From Leucobacter luti (GTDB lineage: Bacteria > Actinomycetota > Actinomycetes > Actinomycetales > Microbacteriaceae), in NCBI RefSeq assembly GCF_019464495.1, contig NZ_CP080492.1, positions 2,852,001 through 2,916,000 on the forward strand: a stretch of DNA of 64,000 nt. The letters run 5' to 3'. How positions within the stretch are numbered: the first letter of the stretch is position 1; every line of letters begins with the position of its first letter. The position numbers and the translations under genes were made by a program. This document shows, one piece after another, positions 48,729 through 59,900 of this stretch. Below the pieces are notes generated by a model that was not told where the DNA came from, made no database searches, and saw only the letters and a list, made by a program, of their open reading frames with translations.

Positions 48729-50251
48729 CTACCCGCCAGCGAGCTCTTCGACGCGCAGCGCAAGCCAGAGCTCTGCGCGATCGTCGGCGTCGGTGAGCGT
48801 GCGCGAGGTCAGTCGTTCGATCCGCGTGATCCGGTCGCGCAGTGTGTTGCGATGGATCCCTAGCGCCGTTGCTGCGGGCCCGCGTTGCCCGTCGGCCTCA
48901 TAGACCGCGCGGAGTGTGCCTCGGAGAAGTTCACGCTCCGCCGCTGGGAGGGCTCCATCTCGCTGCGAGAGCGGGCCGAGCACTCTGGCGCTGAGCCCGC
49001 CGGGATCGCGCGCGGTCACACCCGGGCTACCATCTGACACTCCCTCGTTCGCATGTTCATCAAGCGTGAATAGGGCCTCCAAGAATGGGGTGTCGCGGTC
49101 GGCCCAGATCACATCGGGCACTCGCGGTGCCGCGTAGAGCGGCGCCGTGGGGGACAGGCTGCGGAGTCTGGCGTGCGCCGAGCGCAGGCTGAGCGCAGCG
49201 TCCGCAACGGCGGCCGGGCGTCCGACGATCGCGTCGAGTCCGTGCTCCGCGGCAATCTCGAGCGCCCGCTCGGTGGCTGCGACGGAATCGGGGCACAGCT
49301 GCCACGCGAGTGCGAGGTCGGGCGCTCTCGTTGGGGCGGTGCTCGGCGTGATTAGTCGTTCGAGGCCCGTACGTGGTCGCCGCCGCCAATCAGCCACGTC
49401 CTCGGGGCTGCCCTGCACCGCCAGCGCGCGTACGCGATCTGGGAATCGCACGCGAGTGGAGAGGATCTCGATCGTCGACGGTGGTGTGGCCTCGGTCAAG
49501 ATTGCCCAGGTGAAGCGCTCCCAGCGCTCCCGTTCGCGGTTCTCTTCTGCGCCAGCGCCACGGAGCCCGAGCCACAAGACGATCGAACCAGCGGTGATCA
49601 CGGCGCGACCCTCTGGCGTGAGCGGGTATCGCCCGCGACTGCAAGTCGCAGAGATCCATCTTTGTCGAGCGCGACCGTTTCCCGTTCCAGCCCGTCTGCC
49701 GCCGCGAAACCGGCGGTGCTCGCGAGCACCGCCCCGTCCGACGCCAGCAGCGCAAGGTGTTTCCCAGTGGCCTGCGCAACGCTTGCGAGGACGTCTGCGG
49801 GGTCTTGATCCCCGCGCGCCCCATCGAGCAGCCGCTGCTGCGCCTGGAGCGCGCCCCGAGTCGCCCGCAGTTCGTCGGTGCGCACGAGCGCAGCGACGGC
49901 TTTGCTCACCGCGATAAACGGGAGGGGGAGCGGCACTTCGAATAGTGCGACACGGTACGTGCTCGCCGCGTGGAGCAGTGCGGGCGGAATGTGGTCGTGA
50001 TTGACGCCGACGCCGAAGCCGATGGCAGCCACTTGCGCGCGGCTCAGGCTGGCGACGAAATCCCGCCAGCGAGAATCTGATGCAGACAGTGAGAGACCGG
50101 TGGTGAGGATGATCTCCCCACCCTCGAGGTATTCACCGAGGTCGATGAGCTCGGTCGTGGAGACCCAGCTGAGCTCGGGATCGCCCGCACCCGCCTGGAT
50201 GAGGCGTAAGCCCAGTTCGGGCTGGGCGAGCAATTCGGAGAGCGTGGCCAT
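48729..50251 (-). pseudogene. PucR-family transcriptional regulator, one frameshift
   Basis: PucR/CdaR-type regulator. The N-terminal frame (50251) has the PucR domain (LSELLAQPELGLRLIQAGAG, STTELIDLGEYLEGGEIILTTG). The second frame has the CdaR GGDEF-like segment and the C-terminal helix-turn-helix YEADGQRGPAATALGIHRNTL with RDRITRIERLTSRTL. One extra base in CCC at 49632-49634 (+ strand) joins LRLAVAG to RYPLTPEGRAVITAG and gives 507 residues, the family length. Divergent from the CoA-transferase/gcdH operon, which it probably controls. Confidence 0.85.
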
Positions 50252-50404
50252 ACCGCAATTCTTGCACAGGTAAGATCGTGCTCCCTATGCAATGAGGCGC
50301 TTCGTGTAGCGGTGAAACACCCGTACACTGGCCACATCAGCGGTGCAGTACCGACCGCCACCGCCCAGTTGGGGCGGCTCATGCCACGAACGGACGGGGA
50401 GCAC

Positions 50405-51607
50405 GTGAACCACCAGACGGAGTCTGTTCAGGAGGCACAACCGGCTGGCGCACTCGCCGGGATCCGGGTCGCTGATTTCTCTCGGGTGCTCGCCGGCCCG
50501 CACGCGACGATGATTCTGGCGGATCTCGGCGCCGACGTGATCAAGATCGAGAGTCCAGAGGGTGACGGCACCAGACAGTGGAACCCCCCAACGAATGCGA
50601 TTGGGCAGAGCACCTACTTCGCCGGTGTGAATCGTGGGAAGCGCTCCGTCGTGTGTGACCTGCGGGATCCCGATGGCATCGCCAGGGCCCGCGAGCTTGC
50701 TACCACCGCAGACGTCGTGATTGAGAACTTCAAACCGGGCACGATGGAGAAATTCGGGCTCGGCTACGAGCGCGTCGCTGCGGATAACCCCGGCGTCGTG
50801 TACTGCTCGATCTCCGGGTTCGGCGACACCGAGGGGCGTGATCTGCCTGGCTACGATCTGCTGGTGCAGGCTGTTGGCGGCCTCATGAGCATCACGGGTC
50901 AGCAGGATGGCGAGGCCACGAAAGTCGGCGTCGCGCTCGTCGATATTCTCACCGGCCTCAACTCTGTGATCGGCATTCAGGCTGCGCTGCGCGCGAGGGA
51001 CCTCGTGGAGTCGCCCACGCAGGGCCGGGGTCAGCACGTGAAGGTGACCTTGCTCGGCTCGCTGCTTTCCGCGCTCGCGAACCAGGCCTCTTCGACGCTC
51101 GAGACCGGCGTTTCTCCCACACGTATGGGCAATGCGCACCCCTCAATCTCCCCGTACGAGACGCTTGACGCCTCGGACCAGGCCATCGCGCTCGCGGTCG
51201 GAACTGACGGCCAGTTCGCGCGGCTCTGCGAAGTGCTCGGTGTCCCGGAGCTCGCGAGTGATGATCGGTTTACCAGCAACCCGCAGCGCGTGGCCCACCG
51301 GGTCGAGCTCCGCGCGGCGCTCGAAGTACCGCTGCGCACGAAGACCGCTGAGGAGTGGATCACAGCGTTCACCGCGGCGAACATCCCGGCGGGCCGTGTG
51401 AATACCATTGCGCAGGCGCTCGAGCTCGCTGATGCACTCGGACTTGATCCCGTCGCAGAGACCCCTGCGGTCGCGCCGGACGGCACCGCACACACGCTCC
51501 GCTCGGTTGCGCTACCGATCGCCCTTTCTGGTACGCCGGCACAGTACAGCGCACCGCCCCCCGGCGTCGGTGAGCATCAGGATGCCGCCTGGCGCCCGCT
51601 TTCCTAA
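50405..51607 (+). CDS. CaiB/BaiF CoA-transferase, probable succinyl-CoA:glutarate CoA-transferase
   Basis: 400-residue family III CoA-transferase. IRVADFSRVLAGPHATMILADLGADVIKIE is the N-terminal signature, GVNRGKRSVVCDL follows, and the catalytic aspartate is in LPGYDLLVQAVGG (about residue 161). GTG 50405 has GGGGAG; the frame is open to 50312 (ATG at 50381 is an alternative). gcdH begins 41 bp downstream, so activation of glutarate to glutaryl-CoA is the best guess, as in mammals' SUGCT and Pseudomonas GcdG. Confidence 0.85.
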   Translation: MNHQTESVQEAQPAGALAGIRVADFSRVLAGPHATMILADLGADVIKIESPEGDGTRQWNPPTNAIGQSTYFAGVNRGKRSVVCDLRDPDGIARARELATTADVVIENFKPGTMEKFGLGYERVAADNPGVVYCSISGFGDTEGRDLPGYDLLVQAVGGLMSITGQQDGEATKVGVALVDILTGLNSVIGIQAALRARDLVESPTQGRGQHVKVTLLGSLLSALANQASSTLETGVSPTRMGNAHPSISPYETLDASDQAIALAVGTDGQFARLCEVLGVPELASDDRFTSNPQRVAHRVELRAALEVPLRTKTAEEWITAFTAANIPAGRVNTIAQALELADALGLDPVAETPAVAPDGTAHTLRSVALPIALSGTPAQYSAPPPGVGEHQDAAWRPLS

Positions 51608-51648
51608 TCCCGTAGTTTGCGCACCCTCCCCAGCACACAAGGAGCATC

Positions 51649-52812
51649 ATGACCACCACGATCGACCAGCTGTTTAATGTCGCCGACTTCGTCACGGAAG
51701 AAGAGCGCGAGTGGCAGCTGAAAGCCCGCGAATTCGCGCAGACCCGGATCGCCCCGATTATTGATCAGGCATTCGAGGATCGCCGACTTCCTGTTGAGCT
51801 GCTGCCCGAGGTGGGGGAGTTCGGGGCCTTCGGCATGTACATGAACGGCTACGGATTGAAGGGCGCCTCGTCAGTCGCCTACGGTCTCGTCGCGATGGAG
51901 TTCGAGGCTGTCGACTCCGGCTTCCGCACCGCGCTCTCCGTGCAGGGCTCGCTTGCCATGGGGGCAATCTACAAGTTTGGCTCGGAGGAGCAGAAGCAGG
52001 AGTGGCTCCCCGCGATGGGGCGTGGCGAGGCTGTCGGCTTTTTCGGGCTCACGGAACCGCAGGGCGGATCCGATCCCAACACGATGCTCACGAACGCGCG
52101 TCGCGACGGCGACGAGTGGGTGCTCAACGGGAAGAAGCGTTGGATCGGTCTCGCGACGATCGCGCAGGTCGGCGTGATTTGGGCGAAGGACGAAGAAGGC
52201 GTGGTCCGCGGCTTCGTTGTCCCGACCGAGACCCCCGGGTTCAAGGCCACCGCGATCGAGAACAAGCTCTCAATGCGCGCCTCGCTGCAGACTGAGATTG
52301 AGCTTACTGATGTGCGTCTGCCCGCTGACGCAATCTTGCCGGGCGCGAAGGGTCTCTCCGCTCCGTTCAAGTGCTTGAACGAGGCACGCTACGGCATTGC
52401 CTGGGGTGTCATGGGGGCCGCGCGCTCCTGCCTCGAGGTGGCCGTTGAGCGCTCGCAGACACGGGAAGTCTTCGGCTCCCCGATCGGATCCAAGCAGATT
52501 ATCCAGGCTCAGCTCGCGGATATGTTCCTCGAGTACCAGAAGGGCATGCTGCTCGCGCTGCACCTTGGTCGCCTCAAGGATGCTGGCACGCTGTCCTACG
52601 ATCAGATCTCAGTCGGCAAGCTCAACAATGTCCGGGAAGCCATCAAGATTGCCGGTAACTGCCGCTCGATCCTCGGCGGCGACGGGATCACGAGCGACTT
52701 CCCGGTGATGCGTCACATGGCGAACCTTGAGTCCGTGCGCACCTATGAAGGCACTGATGAAGTGCACCAGCTCGTCATCGGTCGCGCGCTGACGGGTATC
52801 GCCGCGTTCTAG
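51649..52812 (+). CDS. gcdH: Acyl-CoA dehydrogenase, probable glutaryl-CoA dehydrogenase
   Basis: 387-residue flavoprotein. GFFGLTEPQGGSDPNTM (FAD/substrate loop), KRWIGLATIAQVGVIWAK, ENKLSMRASLQTEIEL, and the C-terminal YEGTDEVHQLVIGRALTGIAAF-like ending with the catalytic base Glu match glutaryl-CoA dehydrogenase, which oxidises and decarboxylates glutaryl-CoA to crotonyl-CoA. AAGGAG Shine-Dalgarno. Transcribed with the CoA-transferase; followed by a terminator. Confidence 0.88.
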   Translation: MTTTIDQLFNVADFVTEEEREWQLKAREFAQTRIAPIIDQAFEDRRLPVELLPEVGEFGAFGMYMNGYGLKGASSVAYGLVAMEFEAVDSGFRTALSVQGSLAMGAIYKFGSEEQKQEWLPAMGRGEAVGFFGLTEPQGGSDPNTMLTNARRDGDEWVLNGKKRWIGLATIAQVGVIWAKDEEGVVRGFVVPTETPGFKATAIENKLSMRASLQTEIELTDVRLPADAILPGAKGLSAPFKCLNEARYGIAWGVMGAARSCLEVAVERSQTREVFGSPIGSKQIIQAQLADMFLEYQKGMLLALHLGRLKDAGTLSYDQISVGKLNNVREAIKIAGNCRSILGGDGITSDFPVMRHMANLESVRTYEGTDEVHQLVIGRALTGIAAF

Positions 52813-52824
52813 CCTCGACGGCGC

Positions 52825-52871
52825 CAGGGGCGCAGGTGGTGTGGTCTCGCGACCGCTCGCCTGCGCCCCTG
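52825..52871 (+). terminator. Terminator after gcdH
   Basis: CAGGGGCGCAGG (52825-52836) pairs perfectly with CCTGCGCCCCTG (52860-52871); the 23-nt loop has an inner GGTC/GACC stem. Confidence 0.85.
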
Positions 52872-52949
52872 CTGCGTATCCGCGTTTCTCTCCTCTGCGC
52901 ATATTAGTTCGCATTAGAGTAGAATTAACCGCGATCGAGGGAGGGTACT

Positions 52950-53366
52950 GTGCTGGTACGGATCGACGAAGCAAGTGAGTTACCGCTGTATACGCAAATC
53001 GCGAATTCTGTCCGCGAGGACATCGCGAGTGGGCGAGTGGGTCCTGGGCAAGTGCTGCCGCCAGCACGCGAGGTCGCGACCGGGCTCGAGATCAACGTGC
53101 ATACGGTCTTGCGTGCGTATCAGCTGCTGCGCGATGAGGGGCTCGTTGACCTGAAACGGCGTCGAGGCGCGGTGATCACTGCGGCGGCGGGCGCTGTTGC
53201 GGAGCTCCGAGGTGAAGTCGCCGCGCTCGTAGCGCACGCCGCGTCACTGGGCGTCTCGCCTGCGCTGCTCGCGTCCGTCGTGGCTACGACCACGCCCGCT
53301 CCTGTGCCGCCAGCACCACTCGGGAGGGGCGTAGCCACTGCCGAGTCGCACAGGGAGGCCGCATGA
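52950..53366 (+). CDS. GntR-family transcriptional regulator, YtrA subfamily
   Basis: 138 residues: winged helix (SELPLYTQIANSVREDIASG, LPPAREVATGLEINVHTVLRAYQLL, RRGAVIT) and only a short helical tail, the YtrA type that controls membrane-protein or ABC operons. GTG start behind GAGGGAGGG. The upstream segment atattagttcgcattagagtag is AT-rich and likely the promoter. ATGA overlap with the DUF1648 gene, so it presumably autoregulates the three-gene operon. Confidence 0.9.
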   Translation: MLVRIDEASELPLYTQIANSVREDIASGRVGPGQVLPPAREVATGLEINVHTVLRAYQLLRDEGLVDLKRRRGAVITAAAGAVAELRGEVAALVAHAASLGVSPALLASVVATTTPAPVPPAPLGRGVATAESHREAA

Positions 53367-54480
53367 GAGAGCCGGTGGCTCTGCCCCTGCGCTCCTCGGA
53401 GCCGGCTGCGCATGATCACAGTGAGGCTGATCGCGCCTCCCTCGACCGTGCTCGCCGCGCAGCGCGGTGGACCGGACTGTATCTGCCACTGAGCATCACG
53501 CTCGCGATGACCGGAATCATGCTCCTCTGGCTGCCCCGGATGCCCGATCCGGCTGCTGTGCACTGGGGTCTGTCCGGGGAACCAGACGGCTTCGATTCAC
53601 CGTGGGTCAACGCGCTCATGCTGCCGGGAATCGGCCTCATGCTGACTGGAATCTCCTGTATCCAGGCAACACAGCTTGCCCGCGGCCGACAGCACACCGG
53701 TGCGCCCTCGCGAGCCTCCTCCTACCGCCTCATCCCGGCGGTGGTGCTCGGCTCTGTGGTACTCATTGCGAGTATCGGGATTGGCACGAGCTGGGTGCAG
53801 CTTGATGCCGCCGATGCGCGAGACACCGGCTCAACGCTGGGGGTTCTCGTGGGAGGAAGCGTCGCTGCGGTCGCCGTCAGTGTGCTGGCATACTTCGCGC
53901 AACCGCGGCTGCAGAGCGTCGCCGCGCAGGGTGGGGGCGCGGAAGCGCCTCGCTCGCGTCGACCGAGCACGCGGTCTGGGTGCGCGACGTACGCGCCGCA
54001 CGCTCATTCGTGTGGACCGTCGGAGCTGCGTTCCTGCTGCTTGCCACGATGACGGTCCTCGTCTTTTTCGCGGATCCCGTCGGTGGGTGGATCATGGCTG
54101 GCACCCTGGTGTTCGTTGCCATGGTTGCACTCCCGATGACGGTGTTCCGGGTCCGCGTCGATGGATCCGGTCTTGTGGCTCGCTCACTCTGCGGGTGGCC
54201 CACGGTGCGCGTACCCGCCGCGGATGTGTCGACGGTCACGGTGACGCAGGTGCAGCCGTTCGCGGAGTATGGCGGGTGGGGGCTGCGCTTCGTCCCCGGG
54301 ACCACTGCGTTGGTGTTGCGCACCGGTGAAGCGCTCATCATCACACGCCGATCTGGGCGCACTCTCGTGGTGACCGTAGACGATGCTGAAACGGCAGCCG
54401 CACTGCTGAGCTCGGCCGCATCACGGGCAGCGGAGGCCCAGCTTATACAAGGAACTGACACAGGTGGAGAGGACTGCTGA
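53363..54480 (+). pseudogene. DUF1648 (SdpI-like) multi-pass membrane protein, one frameshift
   Basis: The first frame has three to four helices and the DUF1648 motif MPDPAAVHWGLSGEPDGF (about residues 60-77), as in SdpI immunity proteins. The second frame continues with TEHAVWVRDVRAARSFVWTV, two more helices and a C-terminal PH-like domain (VRVPAADVSTVTVTQ). Adding one G to GGGGG at 53933-53937 gives SVAAQGGGRGSASLASTEH and a 372-residue protein. The stop overlaps the ATG of the CPBP gene (TGATG). Confidence 0.82.
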
Positions 54481-55587
54481 TGACCACGAGCACACCGACG
54501 AGGCCCGAAGACGAGACGGGAGCCTCCAGCGCACGCCCTGAAGTCCCAGCACGTCCTGACGTCCCAGCACGGGTGCCGTGGGGCGCGGTCGCGCTCTTTG
54601 TTGGAGTATCGTTCGGGCTCGCGTGGCTGATTGCATTGCCGCTCTGGCTGCGCGATCCAAGCGATCCGACCTTCACCGCGCTGTTTGGCCCGCTCGCACA
54701 GGCGATCATGTTCACACCGGCGCTCGCAACGCTCGTGGCGCTGTTCATTGCGAGGACGCCACGGGGCGAGCGGCTCCGCTTTCTCGGCATGTGGCCGCTG
54801 CGTCCCGCGAAGCGGATCGTGTGGTTCATGATCGGTGCGGTGTTCGCGCCGGTCGTGATCGTGGCAGGCAGCGTGGCGATTGCGGCGGTGTTGGGCTGGC
54901 TGGAAGTGGATCTCGTGGGGTTCTCTGGCTTTGCCGAGCAGCTTGAAGCGTCCCTCCCGGCGAGCGCGGCGGCGATGCTGCCCCAACAGGCCTCATTGTC
55001 GCGCTGCAACTCCTCGCGATTCCCCTCGGCGCGGTGTTCAACTGCATCTTCACCTTTGGTGAGGAGATCGGCTGGCGCGGCTGGCTGCTCCCGGCGCTGC
55101 GCCCGCTCGGCACCTGGCCTGCGCTCATTCTCTCCGGTGCCATCTGGGCCTGTGGCACGCGCCCCTGATCCTGCTGGGCTACAACTTCGGCCTGACCGAC
55201 TGGCGCGGTGTCGCGTTGATGGTGATCGGCTGCGTGGCCTGGGGATCCTGCTGGGCTGGTCTCGGCTGCGCACCGGGTCGGTGTGGCCCGCGGTGATCGC
55301 ACACGGAGCGCTGAACGCGTCAGCAGCCATCTTCCTGCTGGGGATCGCTGCGGGGTTCGAGCCGAACCCCGTGCTCGTAGTCCCCGTCGGGGTTGCCGGC
55401 TGATCGCGGTCGCGATCGTCATCGTGATGCTCGTGCTTACCGGCCAGTTCTCGGCGGACAGGCAGCCAGAACTCGCACCGGCGCGTGGGGCACAGGCGAT
55501 CCAAGAGGCTCCGCTGGCGCAGCAGAACCCGCCGGCGCAGCAGAACCCGCAGGCGCCCGCTACCCGGAGCACCCTCCGGCCGCGTAA
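54480..55587 (+). pseudogene. CPBP (CAAX/Abi) intramembrane metalloprotease, about five frameshifts
   Basis: The first frame gives helices 1-4 (VALFVGVSFGLAWLIALPL). The catalytic motif appears in another frame: FTFGEEIGWRGWLLPALRPL (EExxxR), then GLWHAPLILLGYN (second motif FxxxH type), and HGALNASAAIFLL (third). One added base at each of CCCC 54981-54984, GGG 55146-55148, GGGG 55241-55244, GG 55398-55399 and CCC 55556-55558 restores a continuous 370-residue protein ending PEHPPAA. CPBP proteins include prenyl-protein proteases and bacteriocin-immunity factors. Confidence 0.78.
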
Positions 55588-56082
55588 GCTCCGCGATGCG
55601 CTCGGCGGCGGCGGTAGCGCTCCTGCAGCGTTGCGCAGTCGCCGAGCTCGAAGCCTTCCCACTCGAAGGGGGGCGACATCGTTGGCCAATGAGGCTCCAC
55701 TCGCCGAGCGATGAGGAGCCCTGCATCACGCCAGCAGGCACGACAAGCTGCGGAAGCTGGCCGGGGTGCGCTGCCGAGTCTGGATCCGCCCCAGCAGCCG
55801 CCCTCGGCTCGGCCGTCCGGGTGCAGGAGCAGCAGCCGCAGGGGCGCGCCAGCGTACCAGTGGTAGACCCGACGGAGCCGAGCGCGTGCAGCGCGGAGAA
55901 ATCTGGATCCGCGAGCAAGTAATAGATCGCACTCGAATGCGCGTCCAAGTGCATCTGGCGGAACAGCCCGCCTCGTGCTCGAGCGGCTCAAGTCCGAGCC
56001 GCTCGACCCAGCGCTGTGCCTCCGCTGGAAGTACCGCTGGAAGTGCCGCTGGAAGCTGCGCAGGCGCCGGAGCGGAGCTCAT
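55560..56082 (-). pseudogene. DUF985-type cupin protein, several frameshifts
   Basis: Pieces in different frames line up as one DUF985 cupin: WVERLGLEPLEHEAG, then LFRQMHLDAHSSAIYYLL-ADPDFSALHALGS, VYHWYAGAPLRLLLLHPDG, QLPQLVVPAGVMQGSSSLGE, MSPPFEWEGFELGDCATLQ, AAERIAELTRPE. This is the order of the family (small-molecule-binding cupin of unknown role). At least five shifts are needed; the end near 55560 is approximate and converges on the CPBP gene. ATG 56082 lies 12 nt after the permease stop, so it may be the last gene of the mtnA operon. Confidence 0.7.
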
Positions 56083-56094
56083 TCGTCACCGCGC

Positions 56095-57009
56095 TCACGC
56101 GACGGCCGCCTCACGGGTCTTGCGGAAGCGCCCGCTCATCAGGATCAGGACGAGCAGCGTGAGCACGTACGGGCCCGCGTCGGTGAGCTGCTGCGGCAGG
56201 CCGAACGACTGGAGGCGGAAGCCAATGGCGTCCGCGAAGCCAAACAGCAGGGCCGCACCGAGGACGCCGACGGGGTGCGCACGCGCCAGCATAACGACGA
56301 CCACGGCGATCCAGCCACGGCCCGCCGACATATTTTCACCGAACAATACGACGTTGCCGAGCGCGAGCTGTGCGCCACCGAGGCCGGCGAGTGCGCCAGA
56401 CGCGAGGACCGCACCGAGCTGGTATCGCTGCGGGTTCACGCCCATCGTTGCGGCCGCGAGCGGACGCTCGCCAACACCGCGCATCCGCAGGCCAAGCGGC
56501 GTGCGGAACAGGACGATCCAGAGCGTCGGTACGAGGAGCAAGGCGAGGTAGCCGAGCGGAGTGAGCGCGAAGAGCGCACCGATCCAGGGAATGTCAGCAA
56601 GGAACGGAATTCGCCACGTCGGGATCCCATCGATGCCGGGATCCTGGAACACGCCCTGCACGTCGAAGACAGCGACAATCAAGAAGCTCGTCATCCCGAC
56701 AGCGAGAATGTTCATCGCGATCGCGAGCACGATCGGATCGCCCTTCCGATACACCGCCCCGTAGCCGAGGATCAGCGAGAACAGCATGCCTGCGAGCATC
56801 GCGACGATGACGCCGACCACCCAGTTGTGCGTGAAGTACGACGCTGCGACGCCGGCGAAGGCACCGACGAGGAGCATGCCCTCGAGGCCGATGTTGAAGA
56901 TGCCAACCCGCTCAGCCAGCATGCCACCGAGGGCCGCGAGCAGGATCGGGATCAGTGAGCGGAGGACCGAGGAAATGAGGTCCTCATTGAACAGATCGAG
57001 GAGGTTCAT
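56095..57009 (-). CDS. ABC transporter permease (NupQ/YufQ-like)
   Basis: 304 residues, 8-9 helices, of the branched permease family that serves BMP lipoproteins (nucleoside/sugar import). GGMLAERVGIFNIGLEGMLLVGAF at the N-terminus and the cytosolic coupling loop RMRGVGERPLAAATMGVNPQRYQ are diagnostic. The start ATG overlaps the stop of the other permease (ATGA). Confidence 0.92.
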   Translation of the reverse strand: MNLLDLFNEDLISSVLRSLIPILLAALGGMLAERVGIFNIGLEGMLLVGAFAGVAASYFTHNWVVGVIVAMLAGMLFSLILGYGAVYRKGDPIVLAIAMNILAVGMTSFLIVAVFDVQGVFQDPGIDGIPTWRIPFLADIPWIGALFALTPLGYLALLLVPTLWIVLFRTPLGLRMRGVGERPLAAATMGVNPQRYQLGAVLASGALAGLGGAQLALGNVVLFGENMSAGRGWIAVVVVMLARAHPVGVLGAALLFGFADAIGFRLQSFGLPQQLTDAGPYVLTLLVLILMSGRFRKTREAAVA

Positions 57010-58213
57010 CGCTCGTCCCCCTTCGAAACTGCGGATGCCGGGCTCACCGGGGCAAGGACAGGCGTGGAGTGCTCGCCGGGATCCGGATCGGGATCACCGC
57101 CGATTTCTGCAGCCTTCCGCTTCCCGAACCGGGGGAGTGCCACCCGGAACGCCAGCAGAATGATGACGAGCGCTTGGATCACCGCGGCGATCTGAGGTGA
57201 CAGCCCGAGCTCGCGGCCCATCGCGTCGCTGCCCACCATAATCGCGGCAAAGAAGAGGCCTGCGATGACGATGCCGACCGGTCGGTACAGTGCCAGGAGC
57301 GTCACGAGCAGGGCAGTCCAGGCAAAGTTCGTCTGGATGAAGTATCCCTCGATGAGGCGGGTACTCGGGGCGCCGATGATGAGCATCATGCCGAACATGC
57401 CAGCGAGGCCACCGGAGATGGCCATCGTGCGCAGCACGAGCGGGCCCGGCTTCACACCGCTGTAGCGCACAAACTCGGCGTTCTGCCCAGCCAGACCAGA
57501 CTCGAAGCCGTACCGGGTGCGACGGTTCACAAAGATCGCACCGAGCACCACGAGGATGAGCACGACAATCGACCAGTTCACGCCGGTGAGCACCATCGTG
57601 ACAGGGTTGGTCGCGCCCAGCGTATTGCGCAGCGTTTCAGCAAAGCCGGAGTCGCGCGGCACCAGCATCGACAGCTGGATCTCGGGGCGCACCTGCTCGC
57701 TCGCGACGAGATCAGAAGTCGGCTCATCGAGCTTGTACCGGATCAGCCATGAGGAGAAATAGCGTGCTGGATAGTTCAGCAACAGCGTCGACAGGAGGAT
57801 CGGGACGCCCAGCAGGTTTTGCAGTACGGCGGTAATCAGGCCCCAGAGCGCGCCAACCGCGATCGCCGCGATGAATGCGAGCGGAACGATGAGCACCGCG
57901 GGCCCCGGCACGTAGATCGCGACGATGCCGCCTGCGAGCGCACCCAGACCGGCCTGGCCTTCAGTGCCGAGGTTCAGTACACCGGCCCGGAATGCGACGG
58001 CGATCGCAATGCCGATCCCGATGATGGGTACGGCACGCTGCAGAGTGCTCGCGATCCCCGCGCCAGTTCCGAAGGAGCCATTGACCATGGCGACGTACCC
58101 GCTGACCGGATCCACCCCCGCAATGAGCATGAAGCACGCGCCGATGACAAGCGCGAGCACCACCGAGATCGGGACCGGGCTGGCAAGCCAGCGGCCGACG
58201 CTGTTCAGAGTTT

Positions 58214-58217
<4 letters not shown>
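57006..58217 (-). CDS. ABC transporter permease (NupP/YufP-like)
   Basis: 403 residues with about ten helices; VLNLGTEGQAGLGALAGGI-type motif near residue 85 and the coupling loop RTRYGFESGLAGQNAEFVRYSGVKPG are family features. The last 35 residues are a charged, proline-rich cytosolic tail (GGDPDPDPGEHSTPVL). GTG start overlaps the ATPase stop (GTGA); stop overlaps the next permease. Forms the heterodimeric channel with the 304-residue permease. Confidence 0.92.
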
Positions 58218-59785
<1,568 letters not shown>

Positions 59786-59844
59786 CCTGCCTCCTTCGGT
59801 TCGGCGGAGTAATTGGGGCGGTGACTGCGAGAGCTGGAGTCAAC

Positions 59845-59892
59845 GTCATGGCCGGGAGACATCGCGCAGTTGCGACGGCTCCCGGCCACGAC
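59845..59892 (-). terminator. Intercistronic hairpin between lipoprotein and ATPase genes
   Basis: GTCATGGCCGGGAG (59845-59858) pairs with CTCCCGGCCACGAC (59879-59892) with one wobble. Located in the 115-bp gap inside the operon, it can act as a partial terminator or 3'-end stabiliser, keeping the binding protein more abundant than the membrane parts. Confidence 0.65.
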
Positions 59893-59900
59893 ATTACCGG

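Noticed and set aside
48729..50251. Two separate genes, an N-terminal PucR protein and a C-terminal HTH protein
   Set aside because: The two halves are domains of one family protein, meet within about 30 bp, and are joined by one added base.
54443..55954. 503-residue minus-strand reading frame
   Set aside because: Arginine/proline-rich shadow over the CPBP gene; only its first residues belong to the frameshifted cupin.
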